The translations under genes were made by a program, and so were the position numbers. Of a stretch of 64,000 bases of DNA, positions 10,086-19,181 are shown one piece after another. Under the pieces are notes generated by a model that worked only from the letters and a program-made list of their open reading frames with translations, was not told where the DNA came from and did not search any database. The DNA comes from Nakazawaea peltata. Taxonomy: Eukaryota; Ascomycota; Pichiomycetes; Alaninales; Pachysolenaceae. Each line of letters starts with the position of its first letter. Position 1 is the stretch's first letter. The stretch covers positions 932,468-996,467 of the forward strand of contig BCGQ01000003.1 of the NCBI GenBank assembly GCA_001599355.1, in the 5' to 3' direction.

Positions 10086-10675
10086 CTTGTCTCTCTTCAA
10101 AATAACTACCCTAAACCTGAATCTCCCCTTCTATATATAGATTTTGTGTGTCATGTTAAATTACCAGCAATTTCCATTTTGGGAATCTCAGCGCCGTACA
10201 CTTTTCCAACCAGCCTTCTATGCATTTACCAAAAGCCGGCCGCGGCTCAAAGAGTCGTGCAGATAATCCCATTTTGTCCCTCCCTAACTGCACGAGCCTC
10301 ATTTTTATAAGAAATAAACAAAAAAAACGGACAGGAAGAGAAATCCACCAGTTGTGCGAATTATCCCAATTTTCTCTGATAAGTTTGTTATTCTCATATT
10401 AGACACTACCTCTATTTAATTCACGACCTCTTGAATAGGGATATACAAGTATTAGTGGAGAAGTGGAATTAAACACATTTGACGCGAACGGATACTTTTG
10501 ATAAATTGTCTAGGTTTGGAACACTCTGTTAAGAAGAAATTTAACTAAGGGCGGTCTGGAATTAATTTTGTTGACGTTGTTTTGTTTATATAGTGGATAA
10601 TATAAACAAAGGGATCATCACGATAATAATTTGAGAATTGATTTATAAATAAGCGCGCGTTTACACTAATCCGAG
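10086..10675. other. Divergent promoter region DAP2/FAR1-domain factor
   Basis: 590 bases with no gene. Near the plus-strand gene there is a TATA-like TTTATATAG followed by A/T-rich sequence and a short GCGCGC stretch just before the ATG. Near 10235 there is a GC-rich GCCGGCCGCGGC patch. No known factor site is convincing. Confidence 0.5.
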
Positions 10676-11983
10676 ATGTCTTCGAACGAACATGTTACCG
10701 AAGACCAGTCGATCAACCCGGAATTGAAGAATGAGCAATCCCAAGTGGCTGGTGACCTGTCTGGAGCTGGTCAAGACCAACAAGAGGGGTCTCTGAATTA
10801 TTTAAAAGATGATTTTGATGCTGAGGAGTTGAATAGTGCTGCTGTTGCTGCTGTTGCCAGTGCAGGTGATGCTGATGGTGATTCCAAAGATGATTCTCTG
10901 CTGTCCTCTGCTAAGAGACAAAGTAGGGATAATATTGGAGAACCTATTGTCACCGATGAGTATTTTATCACCCCTATCTTTGAATCTAGAAAATTCACCG
11001 ATATGAACGCTATGAAAGAATATGTTAAAGATTTCAGCAGACATAATGGGTTCAACATTTCTATCTCTCACTCCAATAACAAGGCTATTTATTTCACTTG
11101 TGAATTGGGGGGTGCTTATAGAAATAAGCATTTAAGAAGAGCTTCCGATGGATCTTTGCTCGAATCTGAAGATCCTAATATGAAGGATCCTGCCCATTAT
11201 ACCACTGAAGACTATAAAAAATCTAAGAGAATGGGCTCCAAAAAGATTAATTGTCCATTTGCTGTAATTGCCAACTTCTCCAAGAAGAAGAATTATTGGA
11301 CTTTAAGAGTTTCTAATAATCACCATAATCATCCAAAATTGAATCCAGATGAACTGGCTCCTATAATCAGAAAGAGAACCAATTTGGTGAATGATCATAT
11401 CTTGGAATTCTACAAGAACGGTGAAAAGCCTTCAAAGATTCAAGAAAAATTGAACATTTTATTCCCAGAAGTCCATATTAAGAGAGAAGATATTTACAAT
11501 GAGATCAGAATCTTGAAAAAGAGAAGAATTGTTCCTAGCACTAGATCCGGTGCTAGAGGTTCTAAGCATGATGTTCTTGTCGATTTGAATGAGGATGAGG
11601 CCACTTTAGTTGCGGCTACTGCTTCTAGACATAACCCTCATGTTCATTCTCATAATGTTTACCACCATCATATGCAACCTGACGACAAAGACGTCGATGT
11701 CGCTGCTATTATTGCCGCTACCAAGAAGACTGTTGAAGATAAGGAAGCTGCTCAAGCTTTGGCTCTGGCTCAATTGGAAGCTGTAGCTGCCGCTGCCGCT
11801 GCTGATACTCAAGAGGATGACGATGGTACTGCTGCTGCTGCCGCTGCTGCTGCCGCCGCCGCAGTTGCCGCCGCTCATGAGTCCTCAAACGATGATGACA
11901 ACAAAAAGCAATCAATCTCCAATGATGATGTCGATGACAAGTTATTGCAGATCGACAACAGATTAGTCTCGGAAGGAAACTAA
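10676..11983 (+). CDS. Transcription factor with a FAR1-type (WRKY-GCM1 superfamily) zinc-binding domain
   Basis: 435 residues, ATG at 10676. Residues about 96-220 look like a FAR1-type DNA-binding domain derived from Mutator-like transposases: IFESRKFTDMNAMKEYVKDF, then Cys142, Cys193 in INCPF, W208 and the closing HHNH (His217, His219). That gives the Cys-Cys-His-His zinc set of the WRKY-GCM1 fold. Downstream comes a helical basic region (IRILKKRRI), a His-rich stretch, and long alanine runs from GCT/GCC codons (about 370-398) typical of transcriptional regulatory tails. The transposase catalytic core is absent, so this is a domesticated factor. It may relate to the Rbf1-like regulators of Candida; I cannot confirm this by eye. 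CTG-CTG at residues 74-75 reads Ala-Ala under code 26. Targets are unknown. Confidence 0.75.
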   Translation: MSSNEHVTEDQSINPELKNEQSQVAGDLSGAGQDQQEGSLNYLKDDFDAEELNSAAVAAVASAGDADGDSKDDSLLSSAKRQSRDNIGEPIVTDEYFITPIFESRKFTDMNAMKEYVKDFSRHNGFNISISHSNNKAIYFTCELGGAYRNKHLRRASDGSLLESEDPNMKDPAHYTTEDYKKSKRMGSKKINCPFAVIANFSKKKNYWTLRVSNNHHNHPKLNPDELAPIIRKRTNLVNDHILEFYKNGEKPSKIQEKLNILFPEVHIKREDIYNEIRILKKRRIVPSTRSGARGSKHDVLVDLNEDEATLVAATASRHNPHVHSHNVYHHHMQPDDKDVDVAAIIAATKKTVEDKEAAQALALAQLEAVAAAAAADTQEDDDGTAAAAAAAAAAAVAAAHESSNDDDNKKQSISNDDVDDKLLQIDNRLVSEGN

Positions 11984-12232
11984 TCACTGAAGACTCAAAA
12001 AATGTACTTTAACCATTTCTCCTTTTTATATTTGTGTTTTGATTTATGTTATATCTATGGGGGTGTCACTTCAGAGTGAATAATTATTCCATAGTTAGAT
12101 TGTATAGTAATTTTATCGAGAAGTATTGAATTAATGTAGATTTAGAGAGGTGAGATCTCTGCTTCCTTATTGCTTAAAGTGGACATACTTTCCCAATTAA
12201 GTAGTCAAATATAGTGAAAGTGAAAAAAAAAA
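11984..12232. other. 3' flank of the FAR1-domain gene and 5S terminator side
   Basis: Contains only A/T-rich 3' untranslated sequence. At its end, A10 at 12223-12232 reads on the minus strand as the T10 polymerase III terminator of the 5S gene. Confidence 0.5.
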
Positions 12233-12352
12233 GATTGCAGCACCTGAGTTTCGCGTATGGTCTCCCACTACACTACTCGGTCAGGCCCTTAGCAGCTTAA
12301 CTACAGTTGATCGGACGGGAAACGGTGCTTTCTGCTAGGTATGGCCGCAACC
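12233..12352 (-). rRNA. 5S ribosomal RNA
   Basis: 120 bases on the minus strand, starting GGTTGCGGCCATACC at 12352 and ending GGTGCTGCAATC. The sequence follows yeast 5S rRNA closely through the arms AGCACCGTTTCCCGTCCG, ATCAACTGTAGTTAAGC and CTGACCGAGTAGTG. The internal polymerase III control region is present in the usual place (about bases 50-97 of the gene), and a T10 terminator follows directly. No 18S/5.8S/25S sequence is nearby, so this copy stands alone between two protein genes rather than inside the rDNA repeat. Confidence 0.97.
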
Positions 12353-12792
12353 GAAAGAATAAGAAAATGGAGTTAATATACGGAGAAATGCTCTTTGAAG
12401 AAAAGCTAATATGTGATGGAGTATTCAAAATGAGTGGCCGAAAATACATGATATTGTATTTTTCAGTTCTTTGAATCTTGTTGCATAAAACATATTCTAC
12501 TCTCACTTTACTTTCCTTCTCCTTGCTTCTTCTGCTTCTCCTGTTTTTCCTCTCCACCTTCTTCTAACCCCCCTAGAAATTTTAGCTCACCCCCCAAAAG
12601 ATTTTTTCCTAAGATTTCTCTCAATTTCCCCCAACTTACTCTTTCATTTCCTAGATCTCTCAAATGGTCGTGCAGACCCAATCCCCTTCAAGTAATCATT
12701 TTCGGAGGCAAAAAAAACACCGAAATTTCTCTACCCAAAACACTTCCAAACAACACCCATAAGCGGATCAATTGAGCTATAAGCAGTTAAAG
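12353..12792. other. Region between 5S rRNA and RPN1
   Basis: 440 bases, pyrimidine-rich toward RPN1 (CTTCTGCTTCTCC and C-runs at 12500-12640). It contains the PACE-like site at 12704. No gene is visible; the antisense frame at 12297-12557 overlaps the 5S gene and is spurious. Confidence 0.5.
12704..12713 (+). promoter_or_regulatory. PACE-like (Rpn4) element before RPN1
   Basis: GGAGGCAAAA lies 80 bases before the RPN1 start. The proteasome-associated control element bound by Rpn4 is GGTGGCAAA in S. cerevisiae and a GAAGGCAAAA form is known from Candida; this sequence is intermediate. Sense and distance fit a proteasome gene. Confidence 0.5.
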
Positions 12793-15633
12793 ATGTCGTC
12801 TCCTAAAGATACCGGAGTGGGCGAAAGTAAGACTGCTGGCACAAATGCCACTACCAACCTGAAAAAAGAAAAGAAAATCGTTGAGGAGGAGGAATTGAAC
12901 GAGGAAGATCAGCAATTAAAGCTGGAGTTGGAACTTTTGGTCGAGCGCTTAACAGAAGACAACGAAGGTTTGTATGATGCTGCTTTAGAGAACTTGAAAT
13001 CATTGATCAAGGACTCCACTTCGTCGATGACCGCCGTTCCAAAACCATTGAAATTCTTAAGACCTCATTACCCGCTGTTAGTTGAACTGTATGACAAATG
13101 GAAAGTTGACGCGCTTAAGCATAAATTGGCTGATATCCTCTCTGTTTTGGGAATGACTTATTCTGACGATGGGAAACGTGATTCTTTAGCCTTCAGATTG
13201 AAGTGCACAGCTACTGTGGATTTGGCTGAATGGGGTCATGAATACGTTCGTCATTTGGCTTTAGAAATTGGTGAACAATACCAACATAATTTGGATAACG
13301 ATCTCTCTAATGATGAATTGTTGAGTTTATCGTTGAGAATTATTCCAATCTTTCTCCTGCATAATGCTGAGGCTGATGCTGTAGATCTCTTATTGGAGGT
13401 GGAAGCCATTGATAAGTTACCTCAATTTGTCGACTCTAACACTTATGGTAGAGTTTGTCTCTATATGGTCAGCTGTGTACCATTGTTGGCCCCACCAGAT
13501 GATTTGGCCTTCTTGAATACTGCTTATTCTATTTACCTTGAGCATGGTCAATTGACCCAGGCTTTGAATTTGGCCATCAAATTGGATGATGAGGAATTGA
13601 TCTCTAACGTTTTCAATGCTACTAGTGACGTTTGTGTCCAAAAGCAATTAGGTTTCATTTTAGGAAGACAAAACTCCAGTTTCAAGTTCGAATCAAGTCC
13701 AGAAGTTCAGGAATGTATTAATAACGTCAAGAAGGCTGAGTATTTCCAATACCTTGCGAAGGAATTGAATTTATTGGAGCCAAAATTACCTGAGGACATT
13801 TATAAATCTCATTTGGAGAACACTACTCGTAGTGTCACTTATGATTCTGCTAAGCAAAACTTGGCTTCCAGTTTCGTCAATGGTTTCGTAAATATGGGTT
13901 TTGGTGTCGATAAGTTTATCGACCCAGAAGATGAGTCCAAGTCTTGGATTTACAAAACAAAGGGTAACGGTATGTTGTCCACTACCGCTTCTATTGGTTT
14001 GATCAACCTGTGGGATATCAATGAAGGTTTGCAAAAGTTGGATAAGTATTTGTATGCATCTGAGTCGGAGATCAAGAGTGGTGCTTTATTGGGAATGGGT
14101 ATTGTATCATCTTCTGTTCATGAGGAGGTTGAACCTGCTTTGCTTTTGTTACAAGACTACCTTTTGGATAAAGACACAGACAAGAAATTGATCAGCTCTG
14201 CTATCACTGGTTTAGGTGTCGCCTTTGCTGGATCTAAGAATGAGGAGGTATTAAATTTGTTATTGCCTATTGTCTCTGATGCTGAACAACCTTTGGAGTT
14301 CAGTGCCCTTGCTGCATTAGCCTTAGGTCATGTCTTCGTCGGTACTTGTAATGGTGATATTACCTCTACTATTTTACAGACTTTGTTGGAGAGAGATTTC
14401 CTGGAGTTGTCCAATAGATGGGCTCGTTTCTTCTCCTTGGGTCTTGGTTTATTGTATATGGGTAATTATGAGCAAGTCGATGACGTTTTGGAGACTATCG
14501 ATGCTATTGAACACTCTGTTGCTAAGACCTTGAAGGTCCTTGTCACCATTTGTGCTTATGCTGGTACCGGTAATGTCTTACAAGTTCAAAGTTTATTACA
14601 AATGTGCAGTAGTAAATTGGATGATAACACAGAAGATGAAGAAGAAGAGGATAATGGAGAGAACGAACCAGGAGAATTACCTCAAGAACAAGCTTCTACT
14701 GCTGCTGAGAATCTGGCTGATGCCGATGCTGATGCTACTCCTGCTGCTACTGATGCTGACGCTGATGCTGCTACTGATGCAGATGCCGATGCTGCCAAGC
14801 AAGAAGATGAAGAAGAACCAGAGTCAACTCCAGAAGACAAATCTTTCCAAGGTTATGCTGTATTAGGTTTGGCCTCTATTTGTATGGGAGAAGATATTGG
14901 ACAAGACATGGTATTACGTCATTTTGGTCATTTAATGCATTATGGAAACCCATTGATTAAGAGAGCTGTGCCTTTGGCTATGGGTTTGGTAAGTGCTTCT
15001 AATGCTCAAATGAAAGTATTTGACACTTTATCCAGATATTCTCACGACCAAGACATCGAAGTGGCTATCAATGCTATTTTGAGTATGGGTGTTGTAGGTG
15101 CAGGTACCAATAACGCCAGATTGGCTCAGCTTTTACGTCAATTAGCCAGTTACTACAGTAAGGAGAAAGATGCTCTTTTCACAGTAAGGATCGCCCAAGG
15201 TTTAGTTCATTTAGGTAAGGGTACCTTGTCGTTGTCACCATTCAACACTGAGAAACAAATCTTATCTCGTGTAGGGTTGGCTGGTTTACTTACAGTTGCA
15301 GTTTCTATGATGGATCCTAAGTCATTCATTTTGGATGAGCATCACTCCTTGTTGTACTACTTGACCCCATCCATTAGTCCTCGTAGTTTAATTACTGTAG
15401 ATGAAGACTTGAATCCTATCAAGGTCAACGTTAGAGTTGGTCAAGCTGTTGATGTGGTTGGTCAAGCAGGTAAACCAAAGACTATTACCGGTTGGGTCAC
15501 ACATTCCACTCCTGTCTTATTAGGGTTCGGAGAGAAGGCCGAGTTGGAAGATGATAAATACTTGAGTTTAGCTAGCTCTTTGGAAGGTGTTGTCATCTTG
15601 AGAAAGAACCCTGATTACGTCGGGGAAGATTAG
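12793..15633 (+). CDS. RPN1: 26S proteasome regulatory subunit Rpn1
   Basis: 946 residues from ATG 12793; the frame runs seven codons further up to a TTG that is not used here as start. Rpn1 is the large non-ATPase subunit of the 19S base, binding ubiquitin shuttle factors (Rad23, Dsk2) and Ubp6. An N-terminal acidic/helical region is followed by the toroid of PC repeats (for example GALLGMGIVSSSVHEEVE, SAITGLGVAFAGSKNEEVL, GYAVLGLASICMGEDIG, AINAILSMGVVGAGTNNARL), then the conserved C-terminal block ending in HSTPVLLGFGEKAELE. Between PC repeats sits an acidic insert of about 60 residues made largely of Asp-Ala steps (14700-14830); an acidic insert occurs here in yeast Rpn1, but the Asp-Ala repetition is specific to this organism. 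Confidence 0.96.
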   Translation: MSSPKDTGVGESKTAGTNATTNLKKEKKIVEEEELNEEDQQLKLELELLVERLTEDNEGLYDAALENLKSLIKDSTSSMTAVPKPLKFLRPHYPLLVELYDKWKVDALKHKLADILSVLGMTYSDDGKRDSLAFRLKCTATVDLAEWGHEYVRHLALEIGEQYQHNLDNDLSNDELLSLSLRIIPIFLLHNAEADAVDLLLEVEAIDKLPQFVDSNTYGRVCLYMVSCVPLLAPPDDLAFLNTAYSIYLEHGQLTQALNLAIKLDDEELISNVFNATSDVCVQKQLGFILGRQNSSFKFESSPEVQECINNVKKAEYFQYLAKELNLLEPKLPEDIYKSHLENTTRSVTYDSAKQNLASSFVNGFVNMGFGVDKFIDPEDESKSWIYKTKGNGMLSTTASIGLINLWDINEGLQKLDKYLYASESEIKSGALLGMGIVSSSVHEEVEPALLLLQDYLLDKDTDKKLISSAITGLGVAFAGSKNEEVLNLLLPIVSDAEQPLEFSALAALALGHVFVGTCNGDITSTILQTLLERDFLELSNRWARFFSLGLGLLYMGNYEQVDDVLETIDAIEHSVAKTLKVLVTICAYAGTGNVLQVQSLLQMCSSKLDDNTEDEEEEDNGENEPGELPQEQASTAAENLADADADATPAATDADADAATDADADAAKQEDEEEPESTPEDKSFQGYAVLGLASICMGEDIGQDMVLRHFGHLMHYGNPLIKRAVPLAMGLVSASNAQMKVFDTLSRYSHDQDIEVAINAILSMGVVGAGTNNARLAQLLRQLASYYSKEKDALFTVRIAQGLVHLGKGTLSLSPFNTEKQILSRVGLAGLLTVAVSMMDPKSFILDEHHSLLYYLTPSISPRSLITVDEDLNPIKVNVRVGQAVDVVGQAGKPKTITGWVTHSTPVLLGFGEKAELEDDKYLSLASSLEGVVILRKNPDYVGED

Positions 15634-15728
15634 ATAAGATAATAAAATCGTATGAATATTAATAGAGTAGATGCTTATTTATTAAATATAATGGAATAGA
15701 ATGCTGATGATATGAACTTTATCTTCTA

Positions 15729-17342
15729 TTAAACGGTCATTGGCTCATTAGCTTTGTTGGTGACTTCATCCGGAGTTTCTGTCAGCTCCAGAGTATCAAT
15801 TACTTCTGATTCTTTCTCCGATTCGATATCAGATAAACTGTCAGGTGTATGAGAATGCTTGACATCAGATTCCTTCAAATCCTTCATTAATAATGAAAGA
15901 AGGAAAGCCAGAATGAAAGCTGACATACATAAATACATGGTGTTTCTGTAGAGAAGAGCCAATTCAGCCTTATCAGTAATGGTATCACCTTTATTTCCAA
16001 TAATGGAAGAAGTAATGGCCGTTCCCAGAGCAGAACCAAATTGAGACATACAAAGACATACTCCCATAACCAACAGTTGCATCTCTAATGGAGTAGCGAG
16101 CATCATGATGTTCAAATAACGAACAAAATATAAGTTCGACCCAATACCGAATAAAATAAGACCCGGTAAGAAGATTTTCCAGTAAACGTTAGCGGATGTG
16201 TCTAATCTGGTGAAAACAATAGCCCCAACCCCAGAGACCAATAATCCTCCCAGACAAAGAAGCTTTGCGGAGACCAGTTCAAATGGAACTTTGCTCATTA
16301 CTGCAGTTGTAATAAGCATAACAATCATAAGTGTGATCATTCTAACCCCCACAATGACAGAGCTATCTCCTAAGACAGAAGCGAAGAACTCGGTCATCAC
16401 CAACAATCCGTTCAAGAAACCGGTATACATAAGGAATGTAACAATTGGGATGATGACAAAGTTAGAGATTCCCCAAGCAGATTGTGGGATAATGAGATCG
16501 ATACTAGCACCTCTACCATTTCTGAAAAACAATTTCTCCCACAGGATGAAGGCAATAAGAGTAAGAACACCAACGAGAAGAGTAACGTAAGCATTTGGAT
16601 GCTTCCAAGACTCTCCAGCTTCTGTAAAACCGGTAACAAGTAATAATCCACCAGCAACACATAAGAAAGCACCAAAGAAATCCAACCTGGCTAATTTCTT
16701 GACATCTCCACGATTAACAGGTTTCAAGATTATCACCAGTGAGAAACTAGCGAACAAAGCGGCACCAGCAACAAACCAACACAGAGCTCTGTATCCAATA
16801 GGAGTCAAATCGAAGGCACCACCAACAAGAATACCAAGAATGTATGCGGTGACTAAAACTGTGGAAAGAGCTCCTAAGGCCAACGACAATGATCTGCCTT
16901 GGAAACTATGAGCAATGATGCCGAACGAAGGAGGAACTGTGATGGCACCACAAACACCTTGAAGTGCTCTAAATAAAATTAAAACATAAATATTTTTAAC
17001 TGCAGCTGACACTATAGCGAAAATTCCAAGGAAAAATAACCCCCATATTAACATGATGTCATGACCTACAATGTCACTGACTTTACCTGCAGGGATAATA
17101 AAGGCGGCATAACTAATAGAGTAGACAGATAATGTCCAACTTGCGGTGGCATAGTCTGTTCCGAATTGTTCCTGTACATCATCTATAGTATTTAAAAACA
17201 TAGTAAGATTCATATTGTCGATGATCTGCGAACTTGCAACGATCAAGAAAACTATGGCTCCATGTTGTAACTTGGAGCCAACTTTCTCCCTTAAGAAGCT
17301 GACGGCAGATTCAATTGGTTTAGTTATTTTATTGAAACTCAT
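15729..17342 (-). CDS. MFS drug:H+ antiporter of the DHA2 (Atr1-like) family
   Basis: 537 residues from ATG 17342; 13 more codons lie upstream to a TTG. Around 14 hydrophobic segments are visible. Family marks: ASWTLSVYSISYAAFIIPAGKVSDIVG (segments 1-2 with the D-x-x-G motif A region) and LILFRALQGVCGAITVPPSFGI (motif-C-like region of segments 4-5). The tail is acidic and serine-rich. Similarity is to the yeast Atr1/YMR279C/YOR378W group, which exports aminotriazole, borate or other small toxic compounds at the plasma membrane; the substrate here is unknown. Three TTACTAA sites in the promoter suggest control by a Yap1-type regulator. Its stop lies 95 bases from the RPN1 stop (convergent). 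Confidence 0.85.
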   Translation of the reverse strand: MSFNKITKPIESAVSFLREKVGSKLQHGAIVFLIVASSQIIDNMNLTMFLNTIDDVQEQFGTDYATASWTLSVYSISYAAFIIPAGKVSDIVGHDIMLIWGLFFLGIFAIVSAAVKNIYVLILFRALQGVCGAITVPPSFGIIAHSFQGRSLSLALGALSTVLVTAYILGILVGGAFDLTPIGYRALCWFVAGAALFASFSLVIILKPVNRGDVKKLARLDFFGAFLCVAGGLLLVTGFTEAGESWKHPNAYVTLLVGVLTLIAFILWEKLFFRNGRGASIDLIIPQSAWGISNFVIIPIVTFLMYTGFLNGLLVMTEFFASVLGDSSVIVGVRMITLMIVMLITTAVMSKVPFELVSAKLLCLGGLLVSGVGAIVFTRLDTSANVYWKIFLPGLILFGIGSNLYFVRYLNIMMLATPLEMQLLVMGVCLCMSQFGSALGTAITSSIIGNKGDTITDKAELALLYRNTMYLCMSAFILAFLLSLLMKDLKESDVKHSHTPDSLSDIESEKESEVIDTLELTETPDEVTNKANEPMTV

Positions 17343-18039
17343 AGCGTTTATTAGTGAAGAATTAAGATATTTACAGTTCAATACAGGTTCATCTGCTCCA
17401 AATTTATATATTTACCCCCTAGTGCCGTTCACCCCCCTGCTTACGTTATAGAACTGTCAAAAGAAAGGGATAATCCCCTAAGTGCGAAACGGCTGAAAAT
17501 TACTAATTGCGCGAATTTGTAAAGAAGGAGGATCTTACTAAGATTGTTAGGGATTTGTATGGGGTTTGGTGCGCAGAACGGCTGAACAAATTACTAATCA
17601 AAAGAGGAAAGAGGAGGGAAAATGGGGGATCTCAGACTTGGAGAGAATATGGTAGGATTTTGGATGAAGAAGTTCTTCGCGTGGTCAAGAATGAGCTGAA
17701 TGGAGTTTGGTGTTATGATTTTTCAAATATTTGAACTAATTTTGTACTCTTTCAGTCAAATTAAGTTTGGTGTAATGATTTTGTTTCTCGTCGCAGAGCA
17801 CGAGCAAATTAATTGTTAATAATATTCGTAAAATGCTGCTCTTCGCAGCACTGCCTTCTAATCTTATCGCCGCGTCCGGCTTTACTACCGTAAGTGGTAG
17901 AAATAAGCTTCAGATTTGAACAAAAAAACGGTCATCACCTCTCGGAAACGAGGCTGGGGGAGTTGATCTGATATTATATAATATTATAAAATCATCGAGA
18001 TATTGCTGCCCGAAACTGAGAATTAACATTCCAGCACTT
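17343..18039. other. Divergent region MFS transporter/first Rcr-like gene
   Basis: 697 bases. Holds the three TTACTAA sites, two copies of the dispersed motif TTTGGTGTTATGAT or its TAATGAT variant (17706-17723 and 17766-17783), and an A/T-rich ATATTATATAATATTATAAAATC stretch before the plus-strand gene that may serve as TATA. The frame at 17507-17734 is not convincing as a gene. Confidence 0.5.
17501..17597. promoter_or_regulatory. Three Yap1-type response elements TTACTAA
   Basis: TTACTAA occurs at 17501-17507, 17536-17542 and 17591-17597, that is 160-255 bases upstream of the MFS transporter start. TTACTAA is the classic Yap1/Cap1 site of stress and drug-export genes, and S. cerevisiae ATR1 is a known Yap1 target. 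Two of the sites lie in longer imperfect repeats sharing ACGGCTGAA and AATTACTAAT (17490-17510 and 17577-17600). Confidence 0.55.
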
Positions 18040-18540
18040 ATGGCCCCAATCAATTTAAATAAAAGATATTACTATTATTCCTTCGGAAACAGTACTGCAA
18101 AGTACGCACTTATTGGTGCGGCAGTCGTCGTTGTTATTCTCTTTATACTCATCACATTGAGGATGAATAAGAGAAGAATGAGGCAAGGAGGTCAGCCGAT
18201 CGTGGGAACACTGTGGATGACACCCCCCTCTTATCGTCAATCCCAGCAACAATACAATGTGCCGTTGGGGGAAAATATTGTTCCTCCCTACAGTGCGGAT
18301 ACGCTGCCAGAAGATGCAGGTCATTACGATAACAATGGTGTCTTCCATCCGAACCCCAATCTGCAACCTCCAAAGGTATTCAGCGATGGTAGTTCTTCGG
18401 ATGCTCCGACGGTTGCTCAAGACAGACCATCAGGCGCCCTGGCTGATATGTCTGATGAAGGCTCTAGTGGTAATACCAATCTGCCACTCCCAGAATATAC
18501 CAGACCGGCAAATCCGCCACCAGCTGTTCTCCACCGTTAG
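18040..18540 (+). CDS. Rcr1/Rcr2-like single-pass membrane PY protein (paralog 1)
   Basis: 166 residues, ATG at 18040. One transmembrane segment (about 21-41) is followed by a basic stop-transfer patch (RMNKRRMRQGG) and then GTLWMTPPSYRQSQQQY. The PPSY core is a PY motif for the WW domains of the ubiquitin ligase Rsp5, and the block matches yeast Rcr1/Rcr2. Further PY-like pieces are VPPYSAD and LPEYT. A YDNNGVFHPNPN segment also has its counterpart in Rcr proteins. Rcr1 (ER) and Rcr2 (endosome/vacuole) influence sorting of plasma-membrane proteins and chitin deposition. This is the most typical family member of the four tandem genes. Confidence 0.75.
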   Translation: MAPINLNKRYYYYSFGNSTAKYALIGAAVVVVILFILITLRMNKRRMRQGGQPIVGTLWMTPPSYRQSQQQYNVPLGENIVPPYSADTLPEDAGHYDNNGVFHPNPNLQPPKVFSDGSSSDAPTVAQDRPSGALADMSDEGSSGNTNLPLPEYTRPANPPPAVLHR

Positions 18541-19181
18541 TTTTTGTAACGAATATTATGATTTGATTTTTTTAAAAATGACGTAACCAAAAATCTCTTC
18601 TCCGAAAATCTAATTTTTGAATTATGTTTTTGTGTCCAGAGAGCGTGAGCCAGAAGAGTATTCGCTAGTAACATCTAACCTATACTTTTTCTCAAAGGTG
18701 TTTTATCTCCGAGGGATGACCTGAACAAAAATACATATTGACAAAGCCGTCGGTTGTCGGGGGACAGTTTAATAGAGATACGTGAAATGCTCTTAAAGCA
18801 ATATTGTCATGACCCTATTCTTGCATATGAGGTCTCGTGGTCAATAGACGAAATTTGATTCATTTGCTTTTATGACGTTGTGCTTATTACTAACGTGCTT
18901 AGATGCCAAGATCATCTCCTATTTAATTGTTACCAGCCTTATCGAAGACTTAATCCGGGGAAAACCGCATCTTGTTGCATATTGTTATTATTTTTCTAAG
19001 CCTCGTGCGCTGAAGCAATAAAGGGGTAACTTCCCTTCTTGACAGCCGCACTTATTTCCCTTTTGGGAGAAGTATATTGACTTCAAACTAGGTCTTCTAG
19101 GTCTAAAAGGTAATGAAGAGGATATATATTTAGATGGTAAAGATAGCTGATGACTTCTACGATGACTGAGCAACAACAGCA
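18541..19181. other. Region between Rcr-like paralogs 1 and 2
   Basis: 641 bases, no gene. Near its 3' end is the box CGCACTTATTTCC followed by CCCTTTTGGG (19047-19067), shared with the promoters of paralogs 3 and 4. A TATATATTTAG stretch at about 19121-19132 may be the TATA element. Confidence 0.5.
19058..19067 (+). promoter_or_regulatory. CArG-like box before Rcr-like paralog 2
   Basis: CCCTTTTGGG inside CGCACTTATTTCCCTTTTGGGA, 115 bases upstream of the ATG. The left half (CGCACTTATTTCC) is identical to that before paralogs 3 and 4. The right half is a weaker match to the MADS-box consensus CC(A/T)6GG. Confidence 0.4.

Noticed and set aside
12297-12557. 86-codon antisense frame
   Set aside because: It overlaps the 5S rRNA gene and reads partly through it.
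17507-17734. 75-codon frame before the Rcr-like cluster
   Set aside because: Starts at a non-ATG codon, overlaps the Yap1-type sites and the repeated motif, and has no similarity to known proteins.
18886-18901. TACTAAC followed by TTAG and ATG upstream of paralog 2
   Set aside because: Looks like an intron end, but the following ATG frame stops after seven codons and no donor was found. It may simply be another TTACTAA site.
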